Assembly (NCBI GenBank): GCA_040390855.1
Contig: JAZJXO010000024.1
Location: 29,704-93,703, forward strand
Direction: 5' to 3'
DNA from: Parvibaculum sp040390855
GTDB lineage: Bacteria; Pseudomonadota; Alphaproteobacteria; Parvibaculales; Parvibaculaceae
DNA length: 64,000 nucleotides
Shown here: in pieces, positions 31,566-40,975 of the stretch
Layout: every line of letters starts with the position of its first letter
Position numbering within the stretch: the stretch's first letter is position 1
Notes under the pieces: model-generated
What the model was told of the DNA's origin: nothing
Database searches by the model: none
The model's input: only the letters and a program-made list of their open reading frames with translations
Program-made: the position numbers and the translations under genes

Positions 31566-32519
31566 TTAAACCACGCGGTCGCGGGGCGGGCGTCCGGCAA
31601 AAAAATCGTCGAGATTGTCGAGGGCGCGAAAGCCCATCGCGTTGCGTGTTTCAAGGGTCGCGCTGCCCAGATGAGGCAGCAGAAAAGCGTTGGACAATGT
31701 CCGGTAGCGCGGATCAATGCGAGGCTCGTTGTTGAAGACGTCAAGCCCGATGGCGGCGAGGTGACGTGATTGCAGGGCGGCGATCAGGTCGTCGTCGTTC
31801 ACGATGTCGCCGCGTGCCGTGTTGATGACAACGGCGCCTACGGGCAGTTGCGCCAGGGCAGCGGCGTTGACAAGACCCCGTGTCTCCGCCGTCGAGGCGC
31901 AGTTGATCGAGAAAAAGTCGGACACATTGAGAAGGCTGCTGAGCGTTGGATGATATGTGGCGGCACCTGCCTCGGCTACGGCGCGGCGGTTGTGATAGTG
32001 GATCTCCATGCCGAAGGCGCGGGCGCGTTTGGCAACGGCCTGTCCGATACGACCCATACCGAGAATGCCGAGGCGTTTGCCCGTCAGGGACAGGCCGAGC
32101 ATTCCTGTCGGTGCCCAGTTCGTCCATGTGTTCTCTCGGATCGCGGCCATGCCGGACGCTGCGCCGCGTGCAGCCCCCAGCAGCAGCAGCAAGGCGATGT
32201 CGGCGGTCGCATCGGTTAGCACGTCCGGCGTGTTCGTCACGAGGATGCCGCGCGCCTTGGCAGCAGCGAGGTCGATATGGTCCGTGCCGACGGAAAAGCT
32301 CGCGATGATTTTGATGCTGTCCGGTAATCTGTTGATCACCGTTGCATCGACACGGTCGGTGACGGTGACGAGCAATGCATCCTTGCCCGCCGCGCCCGCG
32401 ATGAGGCTTGTCTGATCGGAGAGCTTGTCCGGGCGGTGTGCTTCTACTTCGAAGGAAGCAGCGGCGCGGGCTTCGACCTCCGGCGGCAGCTTGCGGGTTA
32501 TATGAATTTTCGGCTTCAT
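31566..32519 (-). CDS. D-2-hydroxyacid dehydrogenase (glyoxylate/hydroxypyruvate reductase type)
   Basis: A 317-residue NAD(P)H-dependent enzyme of the D-isomer-specific 2-hydroxyacid dehydrogenase family. The Rossmann motif is GLSLTGKRLGILGMGRIG. The catalytic Arg lies in INTARGDIV, the Glu in FNNEPRIDP and the His in LPHLGSAT. The start ATG at 32519 gives MKPKIHITRKLP as in homologues; an upstream in-frame ATG at 32600 would add 27 residues across the divergent eipB promoter. It probably reduces glyoxylate, hydroxypyruvate or 2-ketogluconate; the choice cannot be made from sequence. Confidence 0.9.
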   Translation of the reverse strand: MKPKIHITRKLPPEVEARAAASFEVEAHRPDKLSDQTSLIAGAAGKDALLVTVTDRVDATVINRLPDSIKIIASFSVGTDHIDLAAAKARGILVTNTPDVLTDATADIALLLLLGAARGAASGMAAIRENTWTNWAPTGMLGLSLTGKRLGILGMGRIGQAVAKRARAFGMEIHYHNRRAVAEAGAATYHPTLSSLLNVSDFFSINCASTAETRGLVNAAALAQLPVGAVVINTARGDIVNDDDLIAALQSRHLAAIGLDVFNNEPRIDPRYRTLSNAFLLPHLGSATLETRNAMGFRALDNLDDFFAGRPPRDRVV

Positions 32520-32616
32520 TTCATTCTTGATGTAATTGCTTTGCCGCTCTGGTTTACTGGAACATGCGCGGGACTGCAAAGGTCCGCGATGCGAGGCCAA
32601 TCAGGTGAGTTCAAAG

Positions 32617-33495
32617 ATGCAGGGCATGAGGCGGGTATTTGCAGGCATAGTGGGGGTGGTTCTCGCTCTTGCGGTGACGGTATTGGCGTCGGTTCTGGTG
32701 GTTCGTTGTGTGATGCCCTTGCAGAGTGTCGTCGAAGCGCAGCCGCATCGTGCCGTGTATGACCTCAGTCTCGATCAGGCCTCGTCCGACGGCGGCGTCA
32801 CGGGGCTTGAAGGACGTATGGTTGTGGAATGGCGCGGCGGTCCGGCTTGCGACGGCTACACATCCGAACAGCGTGTGGTCACGAAAAGCACGGATGATAC
32901 GGGTCAGGTTTCGGTGAGCGATGTGCGTCTGAGCGCATGGGAGTCAGTTGACGGCAACGAGTTCCGTTTTGACCGGACGGAATATGCGGATGGCGTTCTT
33001 GGCACACAGGAATTCGGTAAGGCCGAACGCGCGAACGGCAAAGTCATTCTTGAGCTTGAATATGGAGACCCGATTGAGCTTCCCTCGGATGTGTTGTTTC
33101 CGACCGCGTTCAACGCCGAACTCACCAGGGCGATTGCTCGCGGTAAGTCGTCCTATGTGCGTCTTCTCTTTGACGGTGCACAGAAATATGCGTCAAACGT
33201 CACAGCCTTTATCAGCAAGGATGAAAAACCGGCGGGTGCTGCTGCTCTCATCCCGATCAAGAACGCGCCTGAAGGGGCGATGCTCGCGCAAATGAAAGAA
33301 CGCGTCGTTCACATCAGCTTTTTTGATCTCAATCCCGAAGTGCAGTCCGATACGGCAGATGCGGCACCGAGTTTTGAGATGGACCAGACCATTTTCCCCA
33401 ATGGCGTGATGGGTAGCATCAAACTCATCTATCAGGATGCGATCATCGACGGTGTGTTGCAGGACATCGAGTATTTCAAGCCCGGCAGTTGTTAA
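32617..33495 (+). CDS. eipB: Cell-envelope integrity protein EipB (DUF1849)
   Basis: A 292-residue periplasmic protein of the EipB/DUF1849 family, found in alphaproteobacteria, where it keeps the envelope intact. An N-terminal hydrophobic segment (about residues 5-28) acts as signal or anchor. The mature chain begins with PHRAVYDLSL, a family hallmark. Two cysteines are placed as in Brucella EipB, one in GGPACDGYTSE and one at the very C-terminus (GSC), and should form the known disulfide that closes the beta-spiral. The ATG at 32617 has AGGTGAG upstream; 32626 is an alternative. The final TTAA is shared with dinB. Confidence 0.88.
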   Translation: MQGMRRVFAGIVGVVLALAVTVLASVLVVRCVMPLQSVVEAQPHRAVYDLSLDQASSDGGVTGLEGRMVVEWRGGPACDGYTSEQRVVTKSTDDTGQVSVSDVRLSAWESVDGNEFRFDRTEYADGVLGTQEFGKAERANGKVILELEYGDPIELPSDVLFPTAFNAELTRAIARGKSSYVRLLFDGAQKYASNVTAFISKDEKPAGAAALIPIKNAPEGAMLAQMKERVVHISFFDLNPEVQSDTADAAPSFEMDQTIFPNGVMGSIKLIYQDAIIDGVLQDIEYFKPGSC

Positions 33496-34817
33496 TCGTC
33501 GTTTCCTGTCTTGTCCGGCCTCTTCGTGGAGCGCATTCCGCGTCCTTTGATAATGGCATCGCGACCGAAGCGTTCGCGCACTTTGTCCATTGCGCGTTCG
33601 GCGTCGGCGCGGCGGGTGGCGGCGGGGTCGAGCATGTCCGGCGGATCGGCAAAGTCACCGCCCAGAAGTTGTGACAGGCCGACACCGAGCAGACGAAATG
33701 ATGTGCCGTTGGTTTCTTTCGCAAGAAGCGGTGCGCTGAAGCGGTAAATGACTTCGGCAAGTTGCGTGGGGTCGGGCAGTGTGATGCTGCGTGTGCGGCT
33801 TTTGAAATCCGCTGTCTTCAGTTTCAGCACAATCGTCTGACCGGAATTGCCCGCCGCTTTTGCGCGTGTCGCCACGTGCTCGCAGAGGGGCCAGAGTTTG
33901 CGGCGCAATTCCTCTGCGTCGGAAATGTCGTCAAAGAATGTCGTCTCCGCCGAGATCGTTTTGGCGGTATTGCGGCTTGAGACATTGCGGTCATCGAGCC
34001 CGCGCGATAGACGCCATAGGCGGCGGCCCATGACCCCGTAGCGTGCCATCAGGTCGTTTTCTTCCATGTGCTGCAACTGTGCGATGCGTGTGATCCCGTC
34101 GCGCGCGAGTTTTGTTTCAAGGGCTTTGCCGACACCCCAGATGAGTGACACAGGTTTTGTCGCGAGGAATGTTAATGCCTCTTCGCGTCCGATGGTCGAG
34201 AAGCCGCGCGGCTTGTCCATATCGGAGGCGATTTTTGCCAGAAATTTGCAGTAGCTGAGGCCAACGGAAACTGTGATGCCGATTTCCTTTTCGATGCGGG
34301 CCTGTAGTTTTGCCATGCTGATTGCAGGAGAGGCGTGATGTAGAAGTTCTGTGCCGTTGAGATCAAGGAATGCTTCGTCGATGGAAAGTGGTTCCACCAG
34401 CGGCGTCAGGTCGCGCATCATCCGGCGTACTTCGCGTCCGACCTTCACATATTTTTCCATGTCGGGTTTGATGACGATGGCTTCGGGACAGGCCTCCAAG
34501 GCCTTGAACATGGGCATGGCGGAGCGAACACCGCGGATGCGTGCGACATAGCAGCAGGTGGAGACAACGCCGCGTTTGCCGCCTCCGATGATCACCGGCT
34601 TGTCGGTGAGGTCGGGGTTGTCGCGTTTTTCGACGGCGGCGTAGAACGCATCGCAGTCCAGATGCGCAATGGCAAGCGAATGGATTTCAACGTGGCGGGC
34701 GAGACGCGGACGGTTGCAGGCAGGGCAGCGTTTGGTGCTTGAGGAGACAGGTGTGTAGCAGTCACGGCAAAAACCGGAAGCGGTGCCGGTTCCAGTTTCT
34801 TTGCCGTTTTTTGTCAT
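33492..34817 (-). CDS. dinB: DNA polymerase IV (Y family) with N-terminal zinc ribbon
   Basis: A 441-residue translesion polymerase. Catalytic acidic residues are in AHLDCDAFYAAVE and SIDEAFLDL, the little-finger domain follows, and the helix-hairpin-helix region is SLIWGVGKALETKL. In front of the palm lies a Cys4 segment, CRDCYTP then CPACNRPRL, which looks like a zinc ribbon of about 25 residues and is absent from the E. coli enzyme. No obvious beta-clamp motif stands out at the basic C-terminus. The ATG at 34817 is chosen; the frame stays open to 34928, but that would overlap the ROK gene. Confidence 0.92.
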   Translation of the reverse strand: MTKNGKETGTGTASGFCRDCYTPVSSSTKRCPACNRPRLARHVEIHSLAIAHLDCDAFYAAVEKRDNPDLTDKPVIIGGGKRGVVSTCCYVARIRGVRSAMPMFKALEACPEAIVIKPDMEKYVKVGREVRRMMRDLTPLVEPLSIDEAFLDLNGTELLHHASPAISMAKLQARIEKEIGITVSVGLSYCKFLAKIASDMDKPRGFSTIGREEALTFLATKPVSLIWGVGKALETKLARDGITRIAQLQHMEENDLMARYGVMGRRLWRLSRGLDDRNVSSRNTAKTISAETTFFDDISDAEELRRKLWPLCEHVATRAKAAGNSGQTIVLKLKTADFKSRTRSITLPDPTQLAEVIYRFSAPLLAKETNGTSFRLLGVGLSQLLGGDFADPPDMLDPAATRRADAERAMDKVRERFGRDAIIKGRGMRSTKRPDKTGNDD

Positions 34818-34819
34818 GT

Positions 34820-35719
34820 CTATTTGTCCGGCCAGAGCCATGCTGCACCGCGCACGCCGCTCGAGTCCCCGTGCATGTTGCGCACGAGCTTCGTGTCCAC
34901 GCGGTCGGAAAAAACATAAGTCCCCCAACGCGAGGGGATCTCCTCATAAATTTCATCGACGTTGGACATGCCGCCACCGAGCACGATGACATGCGGGTCG
35001 ATGAGGTTGATGGCATGGGCGAGCGCACGCGCCATGCGGTCGCAGTAGCGACGCAGCGCAGATTTTGCAGGCCGGTGTCCGGCGCGTGCGGCGACAATGA
35101 TTTCGGATGCTGTCAGCGGTTCTTTTTCCTGTGTCCTGTAATCAGCCTCGAAAGCAGGGCCGGAGGTCCAAACTTCGATGCAGCCTTTCTTGCCACAATA
35201 GCAATCAGGTCCGGGCAGTTCATCCGGCAATACCCAGGGCAGAGGGTTGTGGCCCCATTCTCCGGCAATAGCGTTGGGTCCGTGGTGCAGGTGTCCGTTG
35301 ATGACAAGTCCGCCGCCGACGCCTGTGCCGATAATCACACCGAGCACGGATGTCGCTCCCGCGGCCGCGCCGTCGGTTGCTTCCGACAGCGTGAAGCAAT
35401 CGGCGTCATTGGCAATGCGGACAGGGCGCTTCAGCGCGGCTTCAAGATCGACGTTGAAGGGCATCTCATTGAGCCAGGTGCTATTGGCATTCTTGATGAG
35501 GCCCGTCGCGGGCGAGATCGCGCCCGGCATACCGATACCGACCGAGCCAGTCTCGCCTGTCTCTTTTTCGATGTGAGCGACGAGGCCGACAATGGCCGCA
35601 ATCGTGTCGGCGTAGTTGCTGCGCGGTGTCGGCACGCGGGTACGCACCACTTCGCGTCCGTCGTTCAGAAGTGCGACACCCTCTATTTTGGTGCCGCCGA
35701 GGTCGATGCCAATACGCAT
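34820..35719 (-). CDS. ROK-family sugar kinase (fructokinase/N-acetylglucosamine kinase type)
   Basis: A 299-residue ROK protein. It has the ATP-binding start MRIGIDLGGTKIEG, the phosphate-2 strand GVIIGTGVGGG, the catalytic ENDADC-like NDADCFTLSEA, and the zinc motif with His (EWGHNPL) and three cysteines (DCYCGKKGCIEVW). This form is found in kinases for fructose, mannose or N-acetylglucosamine. No helix-turn-helix is present, so it is a kinase and not a NagC-type repressor. It lies 2 bases before dinB and 11 after the HAD gene in one minus-strand run. Confidence 0.87.
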   Translation of the reverse strand: MRIGIDLGGTKIEGVALLNDGREVVRTRVPTPRSNYADTIAAIVGLVAHIEKETGETGSVGIGMPGAISPATGLIKNANSTWLNEMPFNVDLEAALKRPVRIANDADCFTLSEATDGAAAGATSVLGVIIGTGVGGGLVINGHLHHGPNAIAGEWGHNPLPWVLPDELPGPDCYCGKKGCIEVWTSGPAFEADYRTQEKEPLTASEIIVAARAGHRPAKSALRRYCDRMARALAHAINLIDPHVIVLGGGMSNVDEIYEEIPSRWGTYVFSDRVDTKLVRNMHGDSSGVRGAAWLWPDK

Positions 35720-35730
35720 GTTTTTCTCGG

Positions 35731-36465
35731 TCAGTGGCCGCTCTCGTCGAGGCGGGCGGCGATGTATGTATGTGCTTCCGGCCATTCGCTGGTATGAAAA
35801 TGACTGTCAGGCGATTGGCCCATGAGTCTGGCGAGCCGCTTGTCCGCAATGAAATGCAGGCGGTGGCTGGCTTCATGTGCTTTGGCGACAGAGGCGATGT
35901 TGTGCGGAATATCGTCAAGGAAAAAGACCGGTGCTTGCACACGATCCGCCATCATGCGCACGGCGGCACCTTTGAGGCCCTTGTTGGCGATAACGGGATA
36001 GTCCATGCCTTCTGCGGCGAGGTTTTGCGAGCGGGCCTCCTTGTCGGCGAGCGGCACATTGGTCAGCACGACAATCTGCGCGCGGGCAGACAGTGCTTTC
36101 AGGGCGTCGGCGGCGCCGTCGACCGGCAGGAGCGAACCCGTTGAGGCTGTAAAAAAACCTTTCATCAGCGCGGGCATGTCCGATGGTTCCAATGCGATAT
36201 TGGTGTTGCGGTGTTTGATGTTGCCGGACAGGGCATAGCTCTTGAGGTCGAGCCATAGCCCTTGTGTTTCGAGATAGGTTTCCAGACCGACCAGAAACTG
36301 CATCAGCACTTCGTCGCAATCGGTGACGATAAGCGGTCGGCCACGCGTGAGATCGAGCGCGTCGATCTGCGGCACGACGTCGGGATCAAGCGCCAGCGGA
36401 TCCTGTGCCAGAAGCTGAGCAAGCTGCGGGGCCACGGGGCCGGAGGAAGATGGTGCGTTGCTCAT
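35731..36465 (-). CDS. HAD-superfamily hydrolase-like protein
   Basis: A 244-residue protein with the haloacid dehalogenase layout: motif I TDCDEVLMQ (nucleophile and acid as Asp-x-Asp), motif II threonine in VVLTNVP, lysine in ANKGLKG, and FFLDDIPHN as motif IV. The cap lies between motifs I and II. Such enzymes hydrolyse small phosphate esters; the substrate is unknown. The stop region of DUF3572 overlaps its start by four bases, so they are coupled. Confidence 0.82.
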   Translation of the reverse strand: MSNAPSSSGPVAPQLAQLLAQDPLALDPDVVPQIDALDLTRGRPLIVTDCDEVLMQFLVGLETYLETQGLWLDLKSYALSGNIKHRNTNIALEPSDMPALMKGFFTASTGSLLPVDGAADALKALSARAQIVVLTNVPLADKEARSQNLAAEGMDYPVIANKGLKGAAVRMMADRVQAPVFFLDDIPHNIASVAKAHEASHRLHFIADKRLARLMGQSPDSHFHTSEWPEAHTYIAARLDESGH

Positions 36466-36740
36466 GTCCAGTGTACCTCTTCGCCGCCCGGTAAAAGTCT
36501 GCGTGCCATGCCCGGCATTTCGGGGCGGAGCCGCACTGTCTCACAAAAATTGATAAGCCTGTGTTCGTCCATCAGGATAAAATCGAGCACACCGCCGAGT
36601 ATTTCCGGTTCACCTGCGCGAGAACGCAGATCGTCGGGAGACAGACCCGTCATGTCCACAAACGCATAGAGGAGGTCTTCCTCTGCCGCGATATGGCTCA
36701 GTGCCTGAATGGCGATCAGTTCAGCCTGATCCGCTTTCAT
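36462..36740 (-). CDS. DUF3572 family protein
   Basis: A 92-residue alphaproteobacterial protein of the DUF3572 family, rich in acidic residues and predicted all-helical (AELIAIQALSHIAAEEDLLYAFVDMTGLSPDDLR). Function unknown. It is the first gene of a minus-strand run through HAD, ROK and dinB. It is divergent from divK, so the region 36741-37015 holds both promoters. Confidence 0.85.
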   Translation of the reverse strand: MKADQAELIAIQALSHIAAEEDLLYAFVDMTGLSPDDLRSRAGEPEILGGVLDFILMDEHRLINFCETVRLRPEMPGMARRLLPGGEEVHWT

Positions 36741-36853
36741 TATTGTTTCCTCATTCGGGCTTTGGTCGTCCCAAAACGGGATGTGACAGCAAGCTGCAGG
36801 TTTTCCACAAGTCTGTGTTTAGCATAGGTGTTTTTTCTGCACATTTTTGGCAG

Positions 36854-36880
36854 AAACCCGCCGCCTGTAACGGCGGGTTT
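36854..36880. repeat. Perfect 10-bp hairpin upstream of divK
   Basis: AAACCCGCCG and CGGCGGGTTT form an uninterrupted 10-bp stem with a 7-base loop, in the gap between two divergent genes, where no terminator is needed. Its last bases run into the CtrA box. It may insulate the two promoters or fold at the 5' end of an unseen transcript. Confidence 0.65.
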
Positions 36881-36894
36881 AAGTGCTCGTTAAC
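36879..36894 (+). promoter_or_regulatory. Full CtrA box upstream of divK-pleD
   Basis: TTAA, seven bases (GTGCTCG), TTAAC is an exact match to the CtrA consensus TTAA-N7-TTAAC. It lies about 120 bases before the divK start, in the promoter region. DivK acts upstream of CtrA in the cell-cycle phosphorelay, so this would close a feedback loop, as in Caulobacter. Confidence 0.75.
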
Positions 36895-37015
36895 GATATT
36901 GGAGTGATAGTAGCGCCATGCGGGGCTTGGGAATCATCTCCAGCGCTCGATACTACCAGTCTTTGAGCGCGCCGGACGGACTCGGCAACAAGTGGAGTTC
37001 TGGAGCATGGATGCG

Positions 37016-37381
37016 ATGGCCAAAAAAGTTCTGATCGTCGAGGACAACGAGCTGAATATGAAGCTCTTTCACGACCTGCTTGACGCGCATGGTTACGAGA
37101 CGTTGCAGACGCGTGACGGTATCGAAGCGCTCGAAATTGCCCGAAAAAACCGCCCCGATCTGATCCTCATGGACATTCAGTTGCCTGAAGTTTCCGGTCT
37201 GGAGGTCACAAAGTGGATCAAAGAGGACGATAGTCTCCGTTCGATCCCCGTTGTGGCCGTCACAGCTTTTGCGATGAAGGGCGATGAGGAAAAAATCCGC
37301 GAAGGGGGCTGTGAGGCATATATCTCCAAGCCGATCTCCGTGACGCAGTTTCTGGAGACTGTTCAGCGTTTCCTGCGATAA
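37016..37381 (+). CDS. divK: Cell-cycle response regulator DivK
   Basis: A 121-residue single-domain receiver. The phospho-acceptor Asp53 is in LILMDIQLPE, with Glu9/Asp10 acidic pocket residues, the threonine of AVTAFAMKG and Lys in ISKPIS. Residues such as KVLIVEDNELNMKLFHDLL and EGGCEAYISKPIS agree almost word for word with Caulobacter DivK as I remember it. DivK carries the polar phosphorylation signal to DivL and CckA, and so to CtrA. The ATG at 37016 fits homologues; 37007 is also possible. pleD follows 12 bases later. Confidence 0.95.
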   Translation: MAKKVLIVEDNELNMKLFHDLLDAHGYETLQTRDGIEALEIARKNRPDLILMDIQLPEVSGLEVTKWIKEDDSLRSIPVVAVTAFAMKGDEEKIREGGCEAYISKPISVTQFLETVQRFLR

Positions 37382-37393
37382 GGAGACAGGTCT

Positions 37394-38764
<1,371 letters not shown>

Positions 38765-38862
38765 GCTCGTGTATCAGATTCGAAAAATCTGAAAAAGCCT
38801 TGATTTCATTTGTATAGGTGTAGATCGTCTAGTCGTGGACGACGTTGTGCCTGTATTGAGCG

Positions 38863-38886
38863 TTAACCATAAAAATTCATGGTTAA
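38863..38886. promoter_or_regulatory. Inverted pair of TTAACCAT sites
   Basis: TTAACCAT, eight bases, ATGGTTAA is a perfect 8-bp inverted repeat 99 bases after pleD. TTAACCAT is the CtrA half-site form known from Caulobacter. Two facing half-sites could bind CtrA or another dimeric regulator and control the RNA-like segment downstream; as an RNA it would also form a weak AT-rich stem. Confidence 0.5.
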
Positions 38887-38985
38887 TCAAGTCTTTGTTC
38901 CCTCATCCTCTGATCTGACTTTATTTGGGACACTCGTGGTGTTAGCCTGAAAGACAAGTTTCGCTGTCGTGACTACTCTATTCGC

Positions 38986-39140
38986 TGGGGGGTGAATTGA
39001 GAGAGGGAGTGGCGGCGATGTGTGTCCTCGCGGGGGCTCAGGTCCGCCGCATCTCCTGGGTCCGTGAGGCACGGTCGGTCGGAACGTGGTGGTGGAGTGG
39101 CCTCCTCTGAAAAGCCAATGATCCGGCCGACCACCCTTAT
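38986..39140 (+). ncRNA. Candidate structured small RNA between pleD and rpmG
   Basis: About 155 bases with no open frame of interest that fold on themselves. GGAG...GCGGCG (39006-39017) pairs with CGCCGC...CTCC (39045-39056); CCGTG-agg-CACGG forms a tight hairpin at 39062-39074; GGTCGG (39077-39082) meets CCGACC (39127-39132); and GGGTG at 38990-38994 could pair with CACCC at 39132-39136 to close the ends. A U-rich stretch (TTATTTCTTGTTTC) follows. Size and end pairing would allow a 6S-type RNA, but I could not match known 6S motifs. Confidence 0.4.
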
Positions 39141-39170
39141 TTCTTGTTTCTTGCCTCACGGGCAAACAAA

Positions 39171-39198
39171 AAGGCCGGTCCTGATGGACCGGCCTTTT
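39171..39198 (-). terminator. Bidirectional terminator of rpmG
   Basis: AAGGCCGGTCC pairs with GGACCGGCCTT, 11 perfect pairs with a TGAT loop, with an A run on the left and a T run on the right. It ends rpmG on the minus strand and can also stop plus-strand transcripts coming from pleD or the candidate RNA. Confidence 0.9.
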
Positions 39199-39219
39199 GC
39201 TTGTCTTGCTAGCGCAGAC

Positions 39220-39387
39220 TTATTTGATCTTTGTTTCTTTGAACTCGACATGCTTGCGCACCATCGGGTCATATTTTTTGATGGCGAACTTTTCCGTCAT
39301 GGTGCGCGAATTTTTTTTGGTCACATAGAAATAGCCCGTGCCCGCGGTGCTTTCGAGTTTGATCTTGATTGATGCTGGCTTCGCCAT
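39220..39387 (-). CDS. rpmG: 50S ribosomal protein L33
   Basis: A 55-residue ribosomal protein: MAKPASIKIKLESTAGTGYF at the start, then YVTKKNSRTM and KKYDPMVRKHVEFKE, the usual L33 layout. It lacks the Cys4 zinc motif, so it is the zinc-independent form. The ATG at 39387 gives the family start; the upstream in-frame extension to 39453 is not conserved. A single gene with its own terminator. Confidence 0.95.
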   Translation of the reverse strand: MAKPASIKIKLESTAGTGYFYVTKKNSRTMTEKFAIKKYDPMVRKHVEFKETKIK

Positions 39388-39594
39388 TTGCGAAATCCTC
39401 AGGTTGAGCGGGCAGGTGACGTGCGCGCGGAGAATCTGTATGGCACCCGTCAAGGATGCGATTTGGGCGCAATCTACCCAGACGGGCCGTTAAGTCAAGG
39501 GTTTGATCCGGTTTCCGCTATTTGGCCGCATTTCTGGATTTTGCATAACGCACGGCGCCGGTGATGCCGTGTGGCGTTCGCCCATCGGATATAT

Positions 39595-40281
39595 CTAGCC
39601 CCGCACGAAGGGCTTGTTGTTGCGATAGGAATAGAGCGGTGCTCGTGCGCGGCGGATGCCGTTCAGGAAAATGTCGCGCACCTCATGCAGCACAAATTCA
39701 GTCACATCAATCACCGGCAGCCCGAGCGCTGCTGACAGCGGATACCAGTCAAGGTCCTCCAGCTCGCCGCTTCCTTTGAGCGTGCCGGTGAGCCTGTCCG
39801 CCGTTGTCATAAAGAAACGGGCATGGAAGCGGATCGGGCTCTGGCGTGGTGTGATGGCGCGGGCGAGGCCTTCCAGCGCACCGAGATCAGGCGCAATGCC
39901 GCTTGTGCGGAAGTCTTCCCAGCCTTTGCCGCCTGCTGTGCCGACGTCGCCGGTCTTCGCAAGCAGCAATCCTGTTTCCTCGAATGTCTCGCGCACGGCG
40001 GCCATTGCGAGGCCCTGCGCTTTGGCGTCTGTGCCGAAATGCTCGACGCATGAGAGCCTGGTGGCCGGTCGCGCCAGCATATCGCCTGCGTCGAGCTTAC
40101 CACCGGGAAAGACAAAGGCATCGGGGATGAATTTCATTTTGGCGTGACGACGCCCCATCAGGATGCGTGGTTCGTCGCCGACTGAATCCACAACGACAAG
40201 GCTTGCCGCATCACGCGGGCGCACAGCTCGGTCCGACGATCCGTCTCGTTCTGCTGGCATAGCGTCGTCCCGTCGCTTCAT
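39595..40281 (-). CDS. NUDIX hydrolase
   Basis: A 228-residue protein with the pyrophosphohydrolase core. The strand FVFPGGKLDAGD leads into the Nudix box, seen as AAVRETFEETGLLL with the Mg-binding Arg-Glu...Glu-Glu set. A 40-residue insert lies between the strand and the box, as in the longer NUDIX proteins related to coenzyme A or nucleotide clean-up. Substrate unknown. No clear ribosome site precedes the ATG at 40281; an ATG at 40260 is an alternative. It follows DUF983 in the rnr-topA run, as in related genomes. Confidence 0.88.
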   Translation of the reverse strand: MKRRDDAMPAERDGSSDRAVRPRDAASLVVVDSVGDEPRILMGRRHAKMKFIPDAFVFPGGKLDAGDMLARPATRLSCVEHFGTDAKAQGLAMAAVRETFEETGLLLAKTGDVGTAGGKGWEDFRTSGIAPDLGALEGLARAITPRQSPIRFHARFFMTTADRLTGTLKGSGELEDLDWYPLSAALGLPVIDVTEFVLHEVRDIFLNGIRRARAPLYSYRNNKPFVRG

Positions 40282-40360
40282 TTTTTAAGCCATGAGCCGT
40301 CCTGAGAGCTTCGACATTGCTCTGAGTGAGAGGACGACAGGAGAAGGGCGAGGGAGTGGA

Positions 40361-40801
40361 TTAGTCTTCGTCCTTATCGGCAAAGCCATGCATCTTTGCG
40401 GCCCATTGCACGCCGACGACAGCGCCTTTGATGCGGGGCAACATGCTGAGGCAGAGGCCCAGTGTCAGCAGCGGCCAGATGGCCATGTGCACCCAGACCG
40501 GCGGTTGATATGCCATTTCAACCGCAAGCATCAGAGGCACAACAATGTGGCCGACAATCAGGATGGTGAAATAAGGCGGTGCGTCGTCGGCCTCGTGGTG
40601 GAACAGTTCCTCGCCGCAATTCGGGCAGGTATCATTCACCTTGAGATATTTACGGAAAAGTTTTCCTTCGCCGCATTTCGGACAGCGCAGCTTCAGACCA
40701 CGCAACATCGCCGGCCATAAAGGGCGAGGCGTATCAACACCGGAAGCGTTGTCGTTCGCTTCATAAATCTTCGGGGCGTTCGCGTCTAAAACCTGGCTCA
40801 T
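40361..40801 (-). CDS. DUF983 family membrane protein with zinc ribbon
   Basis: A 146-residue protein of the DUF983 family. A Cys4 zinc ribbon (LRCPKCGEGKLF, then DTCPNCGEELFHHEADDAPPYF) precedes two transmembrane helices (TILIVGHIVVPLMLAVEM and VHMAIWPLLTLGLCLSML). Function unknown, although the family is widespread in alphaproteobacteria and usually near rnr or cox genes. It lies downstream of rnr on the same strand, with 174 bases between. Confidence 0.88.
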   Translation of the reverse strand: MSQVLDANAPKIYEANDNASGVDTPRPLWPAMLRGLKLRCPKCGEGKLFRKYLKVNDTCPNCGEELFHHEADDAPPYFTILIVGHIVVPLMLAVEMAYQPPVWVHMAIWPLLTLGLCLSMLPRIKGAVVGVQWAAKMHGFADKDED

Positions 40802-40975
40802 GCTGTCCGACGTTTCTATGCATCAACGCTGTGGAGAAAAGGCGCTGATTTTGCTTATCTGAGGCGTTATTTGGGCCTTCTTTGCCGAATGAAAGAATGT
40901 GGCAGGTTGCCGCGCGGCGGGTTGGCAGTCCGTCATGCGACATAACACGGGATGATTTCCGTCAGATCGTGATCG

